Shown in pieces: positions 17,301 through 25,185 of a stretch of DNA of 64,000 nucleotides. The stretch covers positions 1,104,246 through 1,168,245 of the forward strand of contig NC_021039.1 in NCBI RefSeq assembly GCF_000210095.1, written 5' to 3'. The notes under the pieces are model-generated. The model was not told where the DNA came from and made no database searches. It saw only the letters and a program-made list of their open reading frames with translations. This DNA comes from Ruminococcus champanellensis 18P13 = JCM 17042. GTDB taxonomy: Bacteria; Bacillota; Clostridia; Oscillospirales; Ruminococcaceae. Both the position numbers and the translations under genes were made by a program. Each line of letters begins with the position of its first letter. Within the stretch, counting starts at the first letter, position 1.

Positions 17301-20080
17301 TGGCGGCATATGCCAAACAGCCCGACCAGATCACCAAGGAAACCATTGTGGAGCAGTACCGCCGGTTGTCCGAATGCAGGCAGCGCCGGGAACAGCTGTC
17401 CGCCGCTCCGGCAGCGCTGACCAGTCGGTTCGGAAGCCTGTGGCTGGGAGAACAGACGGATTTTGCTGCCTTGCAGCAGGCATGGACGGATTCAATGGCT
17501 CTGCGGGAATGCCTGGCGCAGGCAGGCGCATACCGGGAACCGGCATGTCGCCTGACAGAGCAGATGTTCCGGGATGCACAGTTCAGAAGCCGGATTGCAG
17601 CACAGCTGCCGGCAGCAGAGAATGCCCGGCGTGAGATGGAGGAAACCCTGTCCCGGATGCCTGTGGATCGGGCTGTGCTGGATGCAGCCGAGAACTGGTT
17701 TGTGACCCTGGAACAGCAGGCAATCGGCTGGGTTGGGGATATTGACAATCTGAAATCCCGGGTACTGCTGGAAAACAGTCTGGATGCACTGGAGCAGATG
17801 GGTTTGCAGCAGACAGTGGATGCTTATACAGCCGGACAGGTCACGGAGGAACAGCTTTTGTCCGGGTTCCGGCAGGGGGTATGCAGGGCGGTGATCTCTG
17901 CTGCCTTCCGCAGTGCTCCGGCTTTGTCCGGCTTCCAGGGGGAGCAGTTTGAGGACACAGTGAATCGGTATCGGGAGACGGCGGAACGGTTCCAGGAGCT
18001 GACGGTTCAGGAACTGGCGGCACGGCTGTCTGCAAAGATTCCTGCCACCTCTGCGGGTGCAGGCTCCTCCGAGCTTTCCCTGCTGCAAAAGGCGATTCGC
18101 AGCGGCGGCAGGATGATGCCCATCCGGAAGCTGTTTGACAGCATTCCCAATCTGTTGCGCCGGATCTGTCCCTGTATGCTGATGAGTCCCATTTCCGTGG
18201 CGCAGTATATTGATCCGGCGTTCCCGAAATTCGATCTGGTCATTTTCGATGAAGCGTCCCAGATGCCTACCTGTGAGGCGGTGGGTGCTATTGCCCGGGG
18301 TGAAAATGTAGTGGTGGTGGGAGATCCCAGACAGCTACCTCCTACCAGCTTCTTTGCCTCCAACCAGGTGGACGAGGAACACTTCGAGCAGGAGGATCTG
18401 GAAAGCGTGCTGGATGACTGTCTGGCACTGGCTATGCCCCAGCGGCACTTGCTGTGGCATTACCGCTCCCGTCACGAGAGCCTGATCGCATTCAGCAACG
18501 CCCGATTTTATGAAAACAAGCTGTTTACCTTCCCCTCCCCGGATGACCTGGTGTCCCGGGTACAGTGGCATCATGTGGAGGGCTTCTATGACAAGGGCGG
18601 TACCAAGCAGAACCGGGCAGAGGCGGAAGCCATTGTGGCGGAGATCCTGCGGCGGCTGTCGGATGAACAGCTGCGCCGGGAGAGCATTGGCGTAGTGACC
18701 TTCAGCGTGGTGCAGCAGGTGCTGATTGATGATCTGCTGGCGGAGGCATTCCGGAAGCAGCCCCAGCTGGAAACCTATGCGGAACAGATGTACGAGCCGA
18801 TCCTGGTGAAGAATCTGGAGAATGTACAGGGGGATGAGCGGGACGTGATCCTGTTTTCCATCGGCTATGGTCCCGACAAGGACGGAAAGGTGTCCATGAA
18901 TTTCGGCCCGGTGAACCGGGATGGAGGCTGGCGGCGGCTGAACGTGGCGGTATCCCGTGCCCGTCGGCAGATGCAGGTGTACTCGGTCATTGCGCCGGAG
19001 CAGATTGACCTGTCCCGTACCCGTTCCGACGGCGTCGCTGCTTTGCGGGGCTTTCTGGAGTTTGCAGCCAGGGGCACCCGGGCATTGCCGGTGCATGCGG
19101 AGCATGTGGAACCGGACAATCCCTTTGCCCGGCAGATTGCCGTTGCCTTGGAGGGGCGTGGATTCCAGACCCGTTGCGGCATTGGCTGCTCTGCCTATAA
19201 GGTGGATGTGGGTGTCATCGATCCGGACAGACCGGACGGCTACCTGTTGGGGATCCTCTGCGAAAATGAGCAGATCTTCACCGCTACCACCGCCCGGGAT
19301 CGGAATTTGCTTCAGCCTTCTGTGCTGCGTGGACTTGGGTGGCAGCTGTACCGGGTGCATATTCTGGACTGGTATGAAAACCGGCAGCGTACTCTGGAAC
19401 AGCTCCTGCATGCCATTGAGGACGCAAAGACCCAGGCAAAGCAGGAACCGGTGCAGGCAGCTCCTGCGCCGGAGCATATCCCAAGCTTTGAACGGGAACA
19501 GACCCTGACGGCGGTGGATCGCTGCATCCCATACAGTTCGTATGTGCCGGAGCTTCTGGGCACACCGGAGCAATTTTATCTGCCAGAGAGCAAGAGAGCC
19601 ATCATGCAGGTGATCCGGAAAACTGTGGAAACAGAGGCACCAGTGAGTCGCCGGGCAGTGCTGCGGCATGTGCTGAATGCTTTTGGTATTTCCCGCAGCG
19701 GCAGCCGGGTAGAGGCGGTTTTTGACCAGGCAGTGCAGGACTGTGGCATTTCCGGCACCGATACCGGGGATGCATGCTGGTTCTGGAGCCGGGAGCAGAA
19801 TCCGGAAGCCTACCGGATCTGCCGGATCCCAAAGGAGGGAACCGGCAAGCGACCTATGGAGGAGATCTGTCCCCAGGAGCTGTGCGCCGGCATGCTGCTG
19901 ATTCTGGAGGATCAGGTCAGCATGCTCCGGTCAGATCTGCTGCGGGAAACCGCCAAGCTGTTTGGTTATACCCGTACAGGCGGTGTCATTGAGCATGCAG
20001 TCAGCGATGCCATGGATTATGCCCTGACCCGACAGCTGCTGGATTGCCAGGAGGATCGGTTCACCATACACAACGCATAA
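14324..20080 (+). CDS. Giant multidomain protein: transglutaminase-like, DUF4011, SF1 helicase, nuclease-like, DUF3320
   Basis: ATG 14324 is chosen because AGGAAGGAG lies seven bases upstream, giving 1,918 residues. Visible parts in order: a beta-rich N-terminus (about 1-110); a transglutaminase-like segment with CGTCLDLAVLYAACLEAVGL and GHAFAGVW (about 215-260); a DUF4011-type region starting with ERKLLDLSLRNSLLNF near 378; a superfamily I helicase with Walker A HGPPGTGKSQTITN at about 685, Walker B FDEASQMP near 1308, GDPRQLPPTSFF near 1333 and a C-terminal motif NVQGDERDVILFS near 1500; a Vsr/REase-like fold (KVDVGVIDP, LLGILCENE, near 1625-1660); and a DUF3320-like tail. Such proteins are often predicted in DNA repair or anti-phage roles; no function is proven here. 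The next gene follows by 27 bases. Confidence 0.85.
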   Translation: MDANISINGQVAGTINFAMQQNYIPVIRRLVFTNQGQEELDGLRVRISFEPEFAHVFEAQLPKLSPGTPVELSPVRLVMHGDYLFSLTERMEGNIRIRVMQGETCLHEECISIALLAYDQWPGLLQVPEIIAAFVTPNHPRVGELTAKAGKWLQKWLGEPSFTGYQSRNPNIVKTQAAAIYAALQAENIAYHMPPASYETMGQRVRLPHAVLEQKCGTCLDLAVLYAACLEAVGLNGLLVFVKGHAFAGVWLEEETFAECVEDDISALTKRMASGIDQLYLVECTDWIAGRSVDFDHAGKHAAEHLEDPVAFQCAIDMSRCRGSGIRPIPTRISQDGTFASVDYGTRTESDITAAPKQIDLALHNAASQEQTVTRKTIWERKLLDLSLRNSLLNFRPTASSIQLMTADLSKLEDEVSRGEDFKIMPAPNDFTLTLSDSRIFEIENERDLITTIAESEFKNKRLRTFMDTADLERILKKLHRQSKVSLEENGANTLYLALGFLRWFETDQSERPRYAPLVLVPVDLVRKIQDRSYSIRIRDEETQMNVTLLEMLRQDFGIRINGLNPLPEDESGVNLPLVYQTVRQGVMSKKHWDIEEVAFLGQFSFSQFIMWNDIRSRSADLEQSKVVSSLVSGSLVWEPEQLSMTPAQLDAQVSPCDMAVPTSADSSQLAAIYDASRGQSFVLHGPPGTGKSQTITNMIANALYNGRSVLFVAEKMAALSVVQKRLAAIGLDPFCLELHSNKAQKKAVLNQLAHTLEVGRIKAPEDYDREAARLHNLRQELNGVMEELYRKRPVGMSVYDALLMQEDCSVELPMDPDFVEAADPEQYTAWTDAVRKTAVAGQALGGYRNSPLQHCRMREYTPELRQQFLENAGTLAAQARESGRIYTALGEGLPLDAAGSRYMLQLLKTVLERSRGLETLVFDAELEQTRGQTEALLENGVAYTALSREIAAEYEPSVQSFDSDAAMLRWNQTQQKWFLPRLIGSNKQVKTLAAYAKQPDQITKETIVEQYRRLSECRQRREQLSAAPAALTSRFGSLWLGEQTDFAALQQAWTDSMALRECLAQAGAYREPACRLTEQMFRDAQFRSRIAAQLPAAENARREMEETLSRMPVDRAVLDAAENWFVTLEQQAIGWVGDIDNLKSRVLLENSLDALEQMGLQQTVDAYTAGQVTEEQLLSGFRQGVCRAVISAAFRSAPALSGFQGEQFEDTVNRYRETAERFQELTVQELAARLSAKIPATSAGAGSSELSLLQKAIRSGGRMMPIRKLFDSIPNLLRRICPCMLMSPISVAQYIDPAFPKFDLVIFDEASQMPTCEAVGAIARGENVVVVGDPRQLPPTSFFASNQVDEEHFEQEDLESVLDDCLALAMPQRHLLWHYRSRHESLIAFSNARFYENKLFTFPSPDDLVSRVQWHHVEGFYDKGGTKQNRAEAEAIVAEILRRLSDEQLRRESIGVVTFSVVQQVLIDDLLAEAFRKQPQLETYAEQMYEPILVKNLENVQGDERDVILFSIGYGPDKDGKVSMNFGPVNRDGGWRRLNVAVSRARRQMQVYSVIAPEQIDLSRTRSDGVAALRGFLEFAARGTRALPVHAEHVEPDNPFARQIAVALEGRGFQTRCGIGCSAYKVDVGVIDPDRPDGYLLGILCENEQIFTATTARDRNLLQPSVLRGLGWQLYRVHILDWYENRQRTLEQLLHAIEDAKTQAKQEPVQAAPAPEHIPSFEREQTLTAVDRCIPYSSYVPELLGTPEQFYLPESKRAIMQVIRKTVETEAPVSRRAVLRHVLNAFGISRSGSRVEAVFDQAVQDCGISGTDTGDACWFWSREQNPEAYRICRIPKEGTGKRPMEEICPQELCAGMLLILEDQVSMLRSDLLRETAKLFGYTRTGGVIEHAVSDAMDYALTRQLLDCQEDRFTIHNA

Positions 20081-20107
20081 AGGCGGTCTGTAGAAAGGAG
20101 CATGTTT

Positions 20108-20521
20108 ATGTACGAGGAGATTCAATTTCCCTCTGAGCCTATTCTGGAGTTGGTATTCTGCAAGCCGGAGGATACTTATGAAACAGTCCTGGCGGGACAA
20201 TGTTATACGGTGGTTGGCAGGGACAAGGATCTGCCGGATCGGTTGATCGGAGTCGCATCGGACCAGCGGGTTTATGAACTGGATGCTGCACAGAAGCAGG
20301 TGTTCTATGCGGCGCCGGATCTTGCCATCTTTGTTCGGGAGCTGATGCTCTGGCGGTCATACGGTAAGCAGCATCCCCAGCCGGACAATATGACGGAGGC
20401 GCAGCTGACTGCTGCGGCAGCCGGATTCCGGGAAAAGCTGACGGAGCTGGATCGGCATGCCTTTGATCGGGAGGACACCTTCTGGTCTATGGTTTGCGAG
20501 GAACTGGAGTATGGAATCTAA
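20108..20521 (+). CDS. Small conserved-looking protein downstream of the giant helicase
   Basis: This 137-residue acidic soluble protein is of no family I recognise. I chose ATG 20108 rather than 20102 because GGAG at 20097-20100 is seven bases before 20108 but only one before 20102. There is no signal peptide or membrane segment. Only 27 bases separate it from the helicase stop and no terminator lies between, so it is very likely its operon partner. It might be an accessory or regulatory subunit, but nothing in the sequence proves this. Confidence 0.7.
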   Translation: MYEEIQFPSEPILELVFCKPEDTYETVLAGQCYTVVGRDKDLPDRLIGVASDQRVYELDAAQKQVFYAAPDLAIFVRELMLWRSYGKQHPQPDNMTEAQLTAAAAGFREKLTELDRHAFDREDTFWSMVCEELEYGI

Positions 20522-20536
20522 GGCAGCACCGCACAA
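20522..20536. repeat. Copy of the GGCAGCACCGCACAA dispersed repeat
   Basis: This is an exact inverted match of 9255-9269, starting right after the stop codon of the small gene. Confidence 0.4.
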
Positions 20537-20656
20537 AGCCTGCCGGATGGTTTTACATAGCATCTGCTGCACAATCTCTGTGCGTGTTGCCATAAGACAA
20601 AGCACCCCCGGATAGGTGGATACTAATATAGAAGCTTTATTTCTTTAAAGATAAGG

Positions 20657-20935
20657 TTGCGTAACCAAGTGGTTATGCAGCCTTTCCCTTTTTGTCGCAC
20701 TTCATACTGTCAGCAACAGTGGTCGTTACAGCAACGTCAAAACGGTAATGTATGCAAAGAATACGGAATGAGCAGTTCCACGCTGCATAAATGGATCAAA
20801 AAGTATACGCAGGTTAAAGCTTCAGACACCGAAACAATGGCCATGGCAGAAATCAAAAAATGCAGAAAAAGCTGGCATTGCTTGAGGAGGAAAATCTGAT
20901 ATTAAAAAAAGCAATGGCCATGATATTGATAATCA
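20657..20935 (+). pseudogene. Decayed IS3-family OrfA (transposase helix-turn-helix subunit)
   Basis: The segment from about 20715 encodes a typical IS3 OrfA core (CKEYGMSSSTLHKWIKKYTQ), then at the A-run near 20857 the frame shifts by one base. The leucine zipper continues in the other frame (MQKKLALLEEENLILKKAMA, 20860-20919). OrfB is missing entirely. This is a remnant bordering the left side of the integrative element. Confidence 0.8.
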
Positions 20936-20969
20936 ATTTAACAATGAATTGGTGGCATAAATACAAAAT

Positions 20970-21010
20970 GAGCTATCCGATTCGTAAATTGAATCAGATA
21001 GCTCTTTATT
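20970..21010. terminator. Hairpin terminator next to the IS3 remnant
   Basis: GAGCTATC...GATTC pairs with GAATC..GATAGCTC (20970-21004), followed by TTTATT. It can act as a terminator for the remnant. The following 170 bases to the direct repeat hold no gene. Confidence 0.6.
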
Positions 21011-21182
21011 CTTGGATAATCTTAAAATGTTGTCATTTTGTTGCCACGGGGCAATGCCGTAGCGCAAAAGTCCAGCATTTTCAAGGCTTTTCAGCCTTTC
21101 GGGCAAGGAGCGAGTGGGAATGATAAAAGAGAGCCCAAAAAACCAGTAATATCAAGGGCTTTCGAGCTTCGACCACCCGCTT

Positions 21183-21201
21183 TGATAACAAAATGATAAC
21201 A
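21183..21201 (+). repeat. Left 19-bp direct repeat flanking the mobilizable element
   Basis: TGATAACAAAATGATAACA matches the right copy at 35145-35163 in 18 of 19 positions. An inverted GTTATCA follows at 21245-21251. Sites of this kind fit integrase arm- or core-binding sites at element ends. Confidence 0.5.
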
Positions 21202-21303
21202 TCCATTGAGGCGCCCTTTATTCTCTACCCCGAGTGGTTTCGGGGTTATCAGAATAAAAAAGGTGTGGCTTTGGAACTAATGTAACCGTATTATAAGACG
21301 AAG

Positions 21304-21345
21304 AAAGCCCGTAACTGTGGATAAAACAGTTACGGGCTTTTTGTC
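21304..21345. terminator. Bidirectional terminator next to the regulator gene
   Basis: A perfect 15-bp stem, AAAGCCCGTAACTGT (21304-21318) with ACAGTTACGGGCTTT (21326-21340), is flanked by T on the right. It ends the minus-strand regulator gene. Confidence 0.85.
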
Positions 21346-21349
21346 ATCT

Positions 21350-21880
21350 TTAATCTTCTTTCAGGCGGTCTTTGAAGGCATCTGCCAGTACATCACTGAG
21401 TTCCTGAGAAGGCACCTTAACATATCCGCTGCCGGCATCGAACTTCGGGTAGTTATAACGCCAGCGATCATATTCCTCTTTGGAAATTTCACCGTTCTTG
21501 AAAAGCTCTGCCTGCTTCTGCCAAGCTGCAAAGAAATCAAACAGGAAGGCATTGCTGTTCCCTCTATGAGAGTCAAGACGGATGCAGAGCTCATCATTGA
21601 CTTTATCAATTTTCAAGCCGTAAAGATCTTCCAACGCAAAGAAAGTGTGCATTAGACCGAGCTCCGAATCAATATCCGGCACAGACAAAGCCAACGGAGA
21701 TACATCAAGCACGTTGGCAAGTGCTCCGGTCAGAACGGCTTTTGGTGTTCTTGAGCCGGATTCATACTGCGCCATACGAATGTCAGCGGTCTTTTCGGGG
21801 AAACCGACGGCGATGCCGAGCCACTTCTGTGTCATACCTTTCAAATTGCGAATGAAACGAATTCTTTCACCGATTGCCAT
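21350..21880 (-). CDS. Cro/C1-type (XRE) regulator of the mobilizable element
   Basis: The 176-residue protein has an N-terminal XRE helix-turn-helix (IRFIRNLKGMTQKWLGIAVG, residues 7-26, followed by RMAQYESGSRTP) and a C-terminal part of unknown fold. I chose the start at 21880 because GGGAGA lies nine bases upstream. It is transcribed divergently from the excisionase-integrase operon, and a palindrome lies between them, so it most likely represses excision and mobilization genes. Confidence 0.85.
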   Translation of the reverse strand: MAIGERIRFIRNLKGMTQKWLGIAVGFPEKTADIRMAQYESGSRTPKAVLTGALANVLDVSPLALSVPDIDSELGLMHTFFALEDLYGLKIDKVNDELCIRLDSHRGNSNAFLFDFFAAWQKQAELFKNGEISKEEYDRWRYNYPKFDAGSGYVKVPSQELSDVLADAFKDRLKED

Positions 21881-21913
21881 TGTTCTTATCTCCCATCTAT
21901 GTACTGCAAACAC

Positions 21914-21943
21914 AGTATAGCATATATGTTATAATATTGTCAA
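21914..21943 (-). promoter_or_regulatory. Promoter of the XRE regulator
   Basis: On the minus strand TTGACA (21938-21943) and TATACT (21914-21919) are 18 bases apart. Confidence 0.7.
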
Positions 21944-21985
21944 GATAACCAAAGCAAGAAAGTTAAATATTTTCTCAAAAACCTC

Positions 21986-22014
21986 TTGACATAAGCAAAT
22001 TAGTTTAGTATAAT
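21986..22014 (+). promoter_or_regulatory. Promoter of the excisionase-integrase-mobilization operon
   Basis: TTGACA (21986-21991), 17-base spacer, TATAAT (22009-22014): near-perfect consensus, 153 bases before the excisionase ATG. Confidence 0.85.
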
Positions 22015-22023
22015 GAAATGGCA

Positions 22024-22041
22024 TTAAGCAAATATGCTTAA
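22024..22041. promoter_or_regulatory. Operator palindrome TTAAGCA-N4-TGCTTAA
   Basis: Perfect 7-bp arms lie just downstream of the -10 box, and a related half-site (ATAAGCAAATTAG) overlaps the promoter spacer. It is the likely binding site of the divergent XRE regulator. The remaining leader to 22166 holds no gene. Confidence 0.6.
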
Positions 22042-22166
22042 TATAACAACTGAATAGCCGTTATACGCCACGGTAATGACGTATCCGCTCGGGCAAATCG
22101 GAATGCGGTCAGAAAGTTCTCCGACACTAAACAACAAAACTATCTGAAAAGAAAGAAGGTGAAAAA

Positions 22167-22355
22167 ATGGACAACAAGTTTATGCGGGTTGAAGAAGTCG
22201 CAGAAGTTCTCGAGGTATCTACCTCTTTTGCTTATAAGGTGATCCGCCAGCTCAATGACGAGCTCAAATCAAAGGGGTATATCACAATCGCAGGACGCAT
22301 CAACAGAGAGTATTTCTATGAAAGAGTATATCACAATGGAAAGGTGGTGATCTAA
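22167..22355 (+). CDS. xis: Excisionase-like winged-helix protein
   Basis: This 62-residue protein contains a MerR/excisionase-type helix-turn-helix (MRVEEVAEVLEVSTSFAYKV) and a wing-like YITIAGRINREYFYER. Its stop is directly followed by the integrase ATG, so the two are coupled. Proteins of this size and position act as recombination directionality factors for tyrosine integrases. Confidence 0.8.
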   Translation: MDNKFMRVEEVAEVLEVSTSFAYKVIRQLNDELKSKGYITIAGRINREYFYERVYHNGKVVI

Positions 22356-23444
22356 ATGCCGGTTTATAAGAATAGCGATAACGGCACCTGGTATGTGCTC
22401 GCCAGATACCTTGACTGGAAAGGCGAACGTAAGCAGAAATGCAAACGGGGCTTTTCCACAAGGAAAGAAGCACTCGAATGGGAACGAACTTTCCAGCAGC
22501 AGAACGCTTCCGATATGGACATGACATTCGAGGCGTTCTATGAACTGTATAGGAACGATATGAGACCGAGATTAAAGGAAAACTCGTGGATGACCAAAGA
22601 GCATATCGTAGAAACCAAGATTATGCCTTATTTCGGAAAGCGCAGTCTCAGCGAAATCAGCAACAAGGATATTATGGCGTGGCAAAATGAGCTGCTTGCC
22701 TACCGCGATGAAAAACACAAGCCGTATTCCCAGACCTACTTGAAAACGGTACACAACCAACTCAGCGCCATACTGAATCACGCAGTCAGGCACTACGGTC
22801 TGCACTGTAATCCTGCTTCAAAGGTCGGGAATATGGGTACGGAAGAACGCAAGGAAATGAAGTTCTGGACTAAGGAGGAATACAAGAAATTCTCCGATGA
22901 AATGATGGACAAGCCCGTTTCCTTCTATGCTTTCGAGGTGCTCTATTGGTGTGGCATACGTGAGGGCGAGCTGCTGGCGCTTACGCCGTCTGATTTCGAC
23001 TTCGATAAGGGTACGCTGCGGATAAATAAATCCTATCAGCGCTTGCACGGTGAAGACGTCATTACTACCCCGAAAACGAAGAAAAGCAACCGCACAATCA
23101 AGATGCCGGATTTTCTCTGTGAAGAAATGCAGGATTATCTCGGTATGCTGTACGACGTCGATAAAAATGACCGTATCTTCAATATCTCAAAGCACTATCT
23201 CGGCAGAGAAATGGAACGGGGCTCAAAGGCAGCCGGAGTAAAACGTATCAGAATCCACGATCTCCGTCACAGTCACATATCGCTTCTGATTGATATGGGC
23301 TTCTCAGCAGTGGCAATTGCAGACCGTGTAGGTCACGAAAGCATTGAAATCACTTACCGATATGCGCATCTTTTCCCGTCAAAGCAGGAAGAAATGGCAA
23401 AGAAATTAGGATATGAAAGGAAGGAAATAGAAGATGTCCGCTAA
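22356..23444 (+). CDS. int: Tyrosine integrase of the mobilizable element (Tn916-Int-like)
   Basis: The 362-residue integrase has an N-terminal AP2-like arm-binding domain (WYVLARYLDWKGERKQKCKR), a SAM-like core-binding domain and a catalytic domain. Catalytic residues are visible: Arg in CGIREGE near residue 202, HDLRH near 301-305, and GHESIEITYRYAH with the nucleophilic Tyr at about 334-336. It should excise and integrate the element together with the upstream excisionase. Its end overlaps the MobC-like gene by 11 bases. Confidence 0.93.
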   Translation: MPVYKNSDNGTWYVLARYLDWKGERKQKCKRGFSTRKEALEWERTFQQQNASDMDMTFEAFYELYRNDMRPRLKENSWMTKEHIVETKIMPYFGKRSLSEISNKDIMAWQNELLAYRDEKHKPYSQTYLKTVHNQLSAILNHAVRHYGLHCNPASKVGNMGTEERKEMKFWTKEEYKKFSDEMMDKPVSFYAFEVLYWCGIREGELLALTPSDFDFDKGTLRINKSYQRLHGEDVITTPKTKKSNRTIKMPDFLCEEMQDYLGMLYDVDKNDRIFNISKHYLGREMERGSKAAGVKRIRIHDLRHSHISLLIDMGFSAVAIADRVGHESIEITYRYAHLFPSKQEEMAKKLGYERKEIEDVR

Positions 23445-23763
23445 AAATGTAGATAACCATAACCGTTTCAGAAATATTACCGTGGGTTTTCGGGTATCCC
23501 CTGAGGAAAACGAAGCAATCAATGCGGCGGTGAAGCTCTCCGGGCTTCCGAAGCAGGAATACTGCTACCGTCGCTGCCTTGAACGTGATATCGTGGTACA
23601 AGGCAATCCGAGAGTGTATAAAGCTCTCAGAGATCAGCTTGCCGCTGTGCTCACGGAATTACAGCGAATCGAGAACGCAGGCGGCGTAACCGATGAACTG
23701 CGGGAGCTGATCGAGCAGATCACCGTTACGCTATACGGAATGAAAGGAGAACAGAATGAATGA
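23434..23763 (+). CDS. MobC-like plasmid mobilization accessory protein
   Basis: This 109-residue protein has a ribbon-helix-helix-like start (NITVGFRVSPEENEAINAAV) followed by KLSGLPKQEYC and a helical tail, which is the pattern of MobC relaxosome proteins. It overlaps both neighbours (11 bases with int, 8 with the ATPase gene). A role in binding oriT alongside the MobV relaxase is likely by family and context. Confidence 0.7.
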   Translation: MSAKNVDNHNRFRNITVGFRVSPEENEAINAAVKLSGLPKQEYCYRRCLERDIVVQGNPRVYKALRDQLAAVLTELQRIENAGGVTDELRELIEQITVTLYGMKGEQNE

Positions 23764-24895
23764 TGAAAAAGAAATGACCGCCCTGAACACATCTGTTGGC
23801 GCAGATGACGGACAGTCACTCAATGCAATACCTAATAATAGTATAACCAATGAAGACGCAGATTTCAATAGTTTTGAGCAAATTCAGCGAAAAATGATGC
23901 GTATGCTTGATCCGAGATACCTTCACACCGTATCTATGACCGAGCTTTACGACACCGTTTACCGAAGCAGGCCGCCGCTTATCGACGGTTTGCTCTATCC
24001 CGGCACGTATCTGTTTGTCGGTGCTCCCAAGCTCGGCAAGAGCTTCCTGATGGCGCAGCTTGCTTATCATATCAGCATGGGAACGCCGCTTTGGAACTAT
24101 CCCGTCCGAAAAGGCACGGTGCTGTATCTTGCCCTTGAGGATGATTACAGCCGACTGCAAAAACGACTGTATCAGATGTTCGGGACAGAGAGTACGGAAA
24201 ACCTGTACTTCTCTGTTTCGGCAAGTCAGCTTGGCAGCGGACTGGACGAGCAGTTGCAGAACTTTGTCCGGGAGCATCCCGATACGGAGCTTATCATCAT
24301 CGACACGCTTCAAAAGGTGCGTGAGGTCGGCGGTGACAGTTACAGCTACGCCAACGATTACGACATCATTGCCCGGCTGAAACAGTTTGCCGACAACAGC
24401 GGTGTGTGTCTGATGCTGGTACACCACACCCGAAAGCAGAAGTCAGACGATCCCTATGATATGATCTCCGGCACCAACGGTCTGCTCGGTGCAGCGGACG
24501 GTGCTTTCCTGCTCCAAAAGGAAAAGCGCACGGCGAACGCTGCAACGCTTGATGTGTCCGGCAGAGATCAGCAGGATCAGCGGCTCTATCTCAACCGCAA
24601 TCCCGAAAAGCTGATATGGGAGCTGGAACGGACGGAGGCAGATCTTTGGAAGCTGCCGTCTGAACCTCTCCTTGATCTGGTAGCAAAACAGCTTTCGAAC
24701 AACACTCCCGGCTGGCAGGGTACACCGACGGAGCTGGTGTCTCTGCTTGGTGTGGATATGAAGCCGAATGCCCTGACGATGAAGCTGAATATCAACGCCA
24801 GCCGACTGCTGAATGAATATGGCATCCGCTATGAAAGCAGTCGGTGTCACGATGGGCGGCGAATCACGTTCCACCGGGAGCAGCCGACAGCGTGA
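23756..24895 (+). CDS. RepA-like AAA ATPase (RecA-fold, replication type)
   Basis: The 379-residue protein has a RecA-type ATPase core: Walker A GAPKLGKSF near residue 90, Walker B ELIIIDTLQ near 180, and LMLVHHTRK as a sensor-like strand. This is the RepA/KaiC-like helicase group used by small plasmids and mobilizable elements for replication initiation. The gene ends immediately in front of a field of GTGTCG/CGTCAC words, which fits an origin next to its initiator. The C-terminal 90 residues look like a winged-helix domain. Confidence 0.82.
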   Translation: MNDEKEMTALNTSVGADDGQSLNAIPNNSITNEDADFNSFEQIQRKMMRMLDPRYLHTVSMTELYDTVYRSRPPLIDGLLYPGTYLFVGAPKLGKSFLMAQLAYHISMGTPLWNYPVRKGTVLYLALEDDYSRLQKRLYQMFGTESTENLYFSVSASQLGSGLDEQLQNFVREHPDTELIIIDTLQKVREVGGDSYSYANDYDIIARLKQFADNSGVCLMLVHHTRKQKSDDPYDMISGTNGLLGAADGAFLLQKEKRTANAATLDVSGRDQQDQRLYLNRNPEKLIWELERTEADLWKLPSEPLLDLVAKQLSNNTPGWQGTPTELVSLLGVDMKPNALTMKLNINASRLLNEYGIRYESSRCHDGRRITFHREQPTA

Positions 24896-24977
24896 CGATG
24901 TGTGACGGTCGTGTCGATATTTTCGACAGCGGTGGCGGTGTCAGAAATACCGTCACCATCGACACGGACCGACACGC
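24890..24977. repeat. Short-repeat field D behind the RepA-like gene (possible origin)
   Basis: Within about 90 bases the words CGTGACG, TGTGACGG, GTGTCGA, TCGACAG, GTGTCAG, CCGTCACC, TCGACACGG and CGACACG recur in both orientations, around TATTTT and AAATA. It starts at the stop codon of the ATPase gene. It resembles the repeat fields at 42.0, 45.8 and 63.7 kb in layout. Confidence 0.5.
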
Positions 24978-25081
24978 AGAAGTTTCGGCGGGGTGCAGGG
25001 TGCCCTTTTCAAAGGGCGGCTCTGCTGGGTGCTTACCGCAGTAAGCAGGGCAAAGCTCTACACCCCCTCGGAGAGCGCAAC

Positions 25082-25143
25082 AGCACCTTTTGATAGCCAA
25101 CGACTGTCAAAAGTGCTTTTGCGTTACTCTTGACAAGAGTAAC
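25082..25143. other. Candidate oriT upstream of the MobV relaxase
   Basis: Two adjacent inverted repeats lie just before the mob gene: AGCACCTTTTGATAG (25082-25096) with CTGTCAAAAGTGCT (25104-25117), and GTTACTCTTG-A-CAAGAGTAAC (25123-25143), a 10-bp perfect stem. MobV relaxases usually act on hairpin-rich oriT sequences directly upstream of their gene. Location and structure support this, but the nick site is not identified. Confidence 0.55.
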
Positions 25144-25185
25144 AGAACCGAGGACGAGCAAGTTTGTGAGATTGGAGGTATATAA

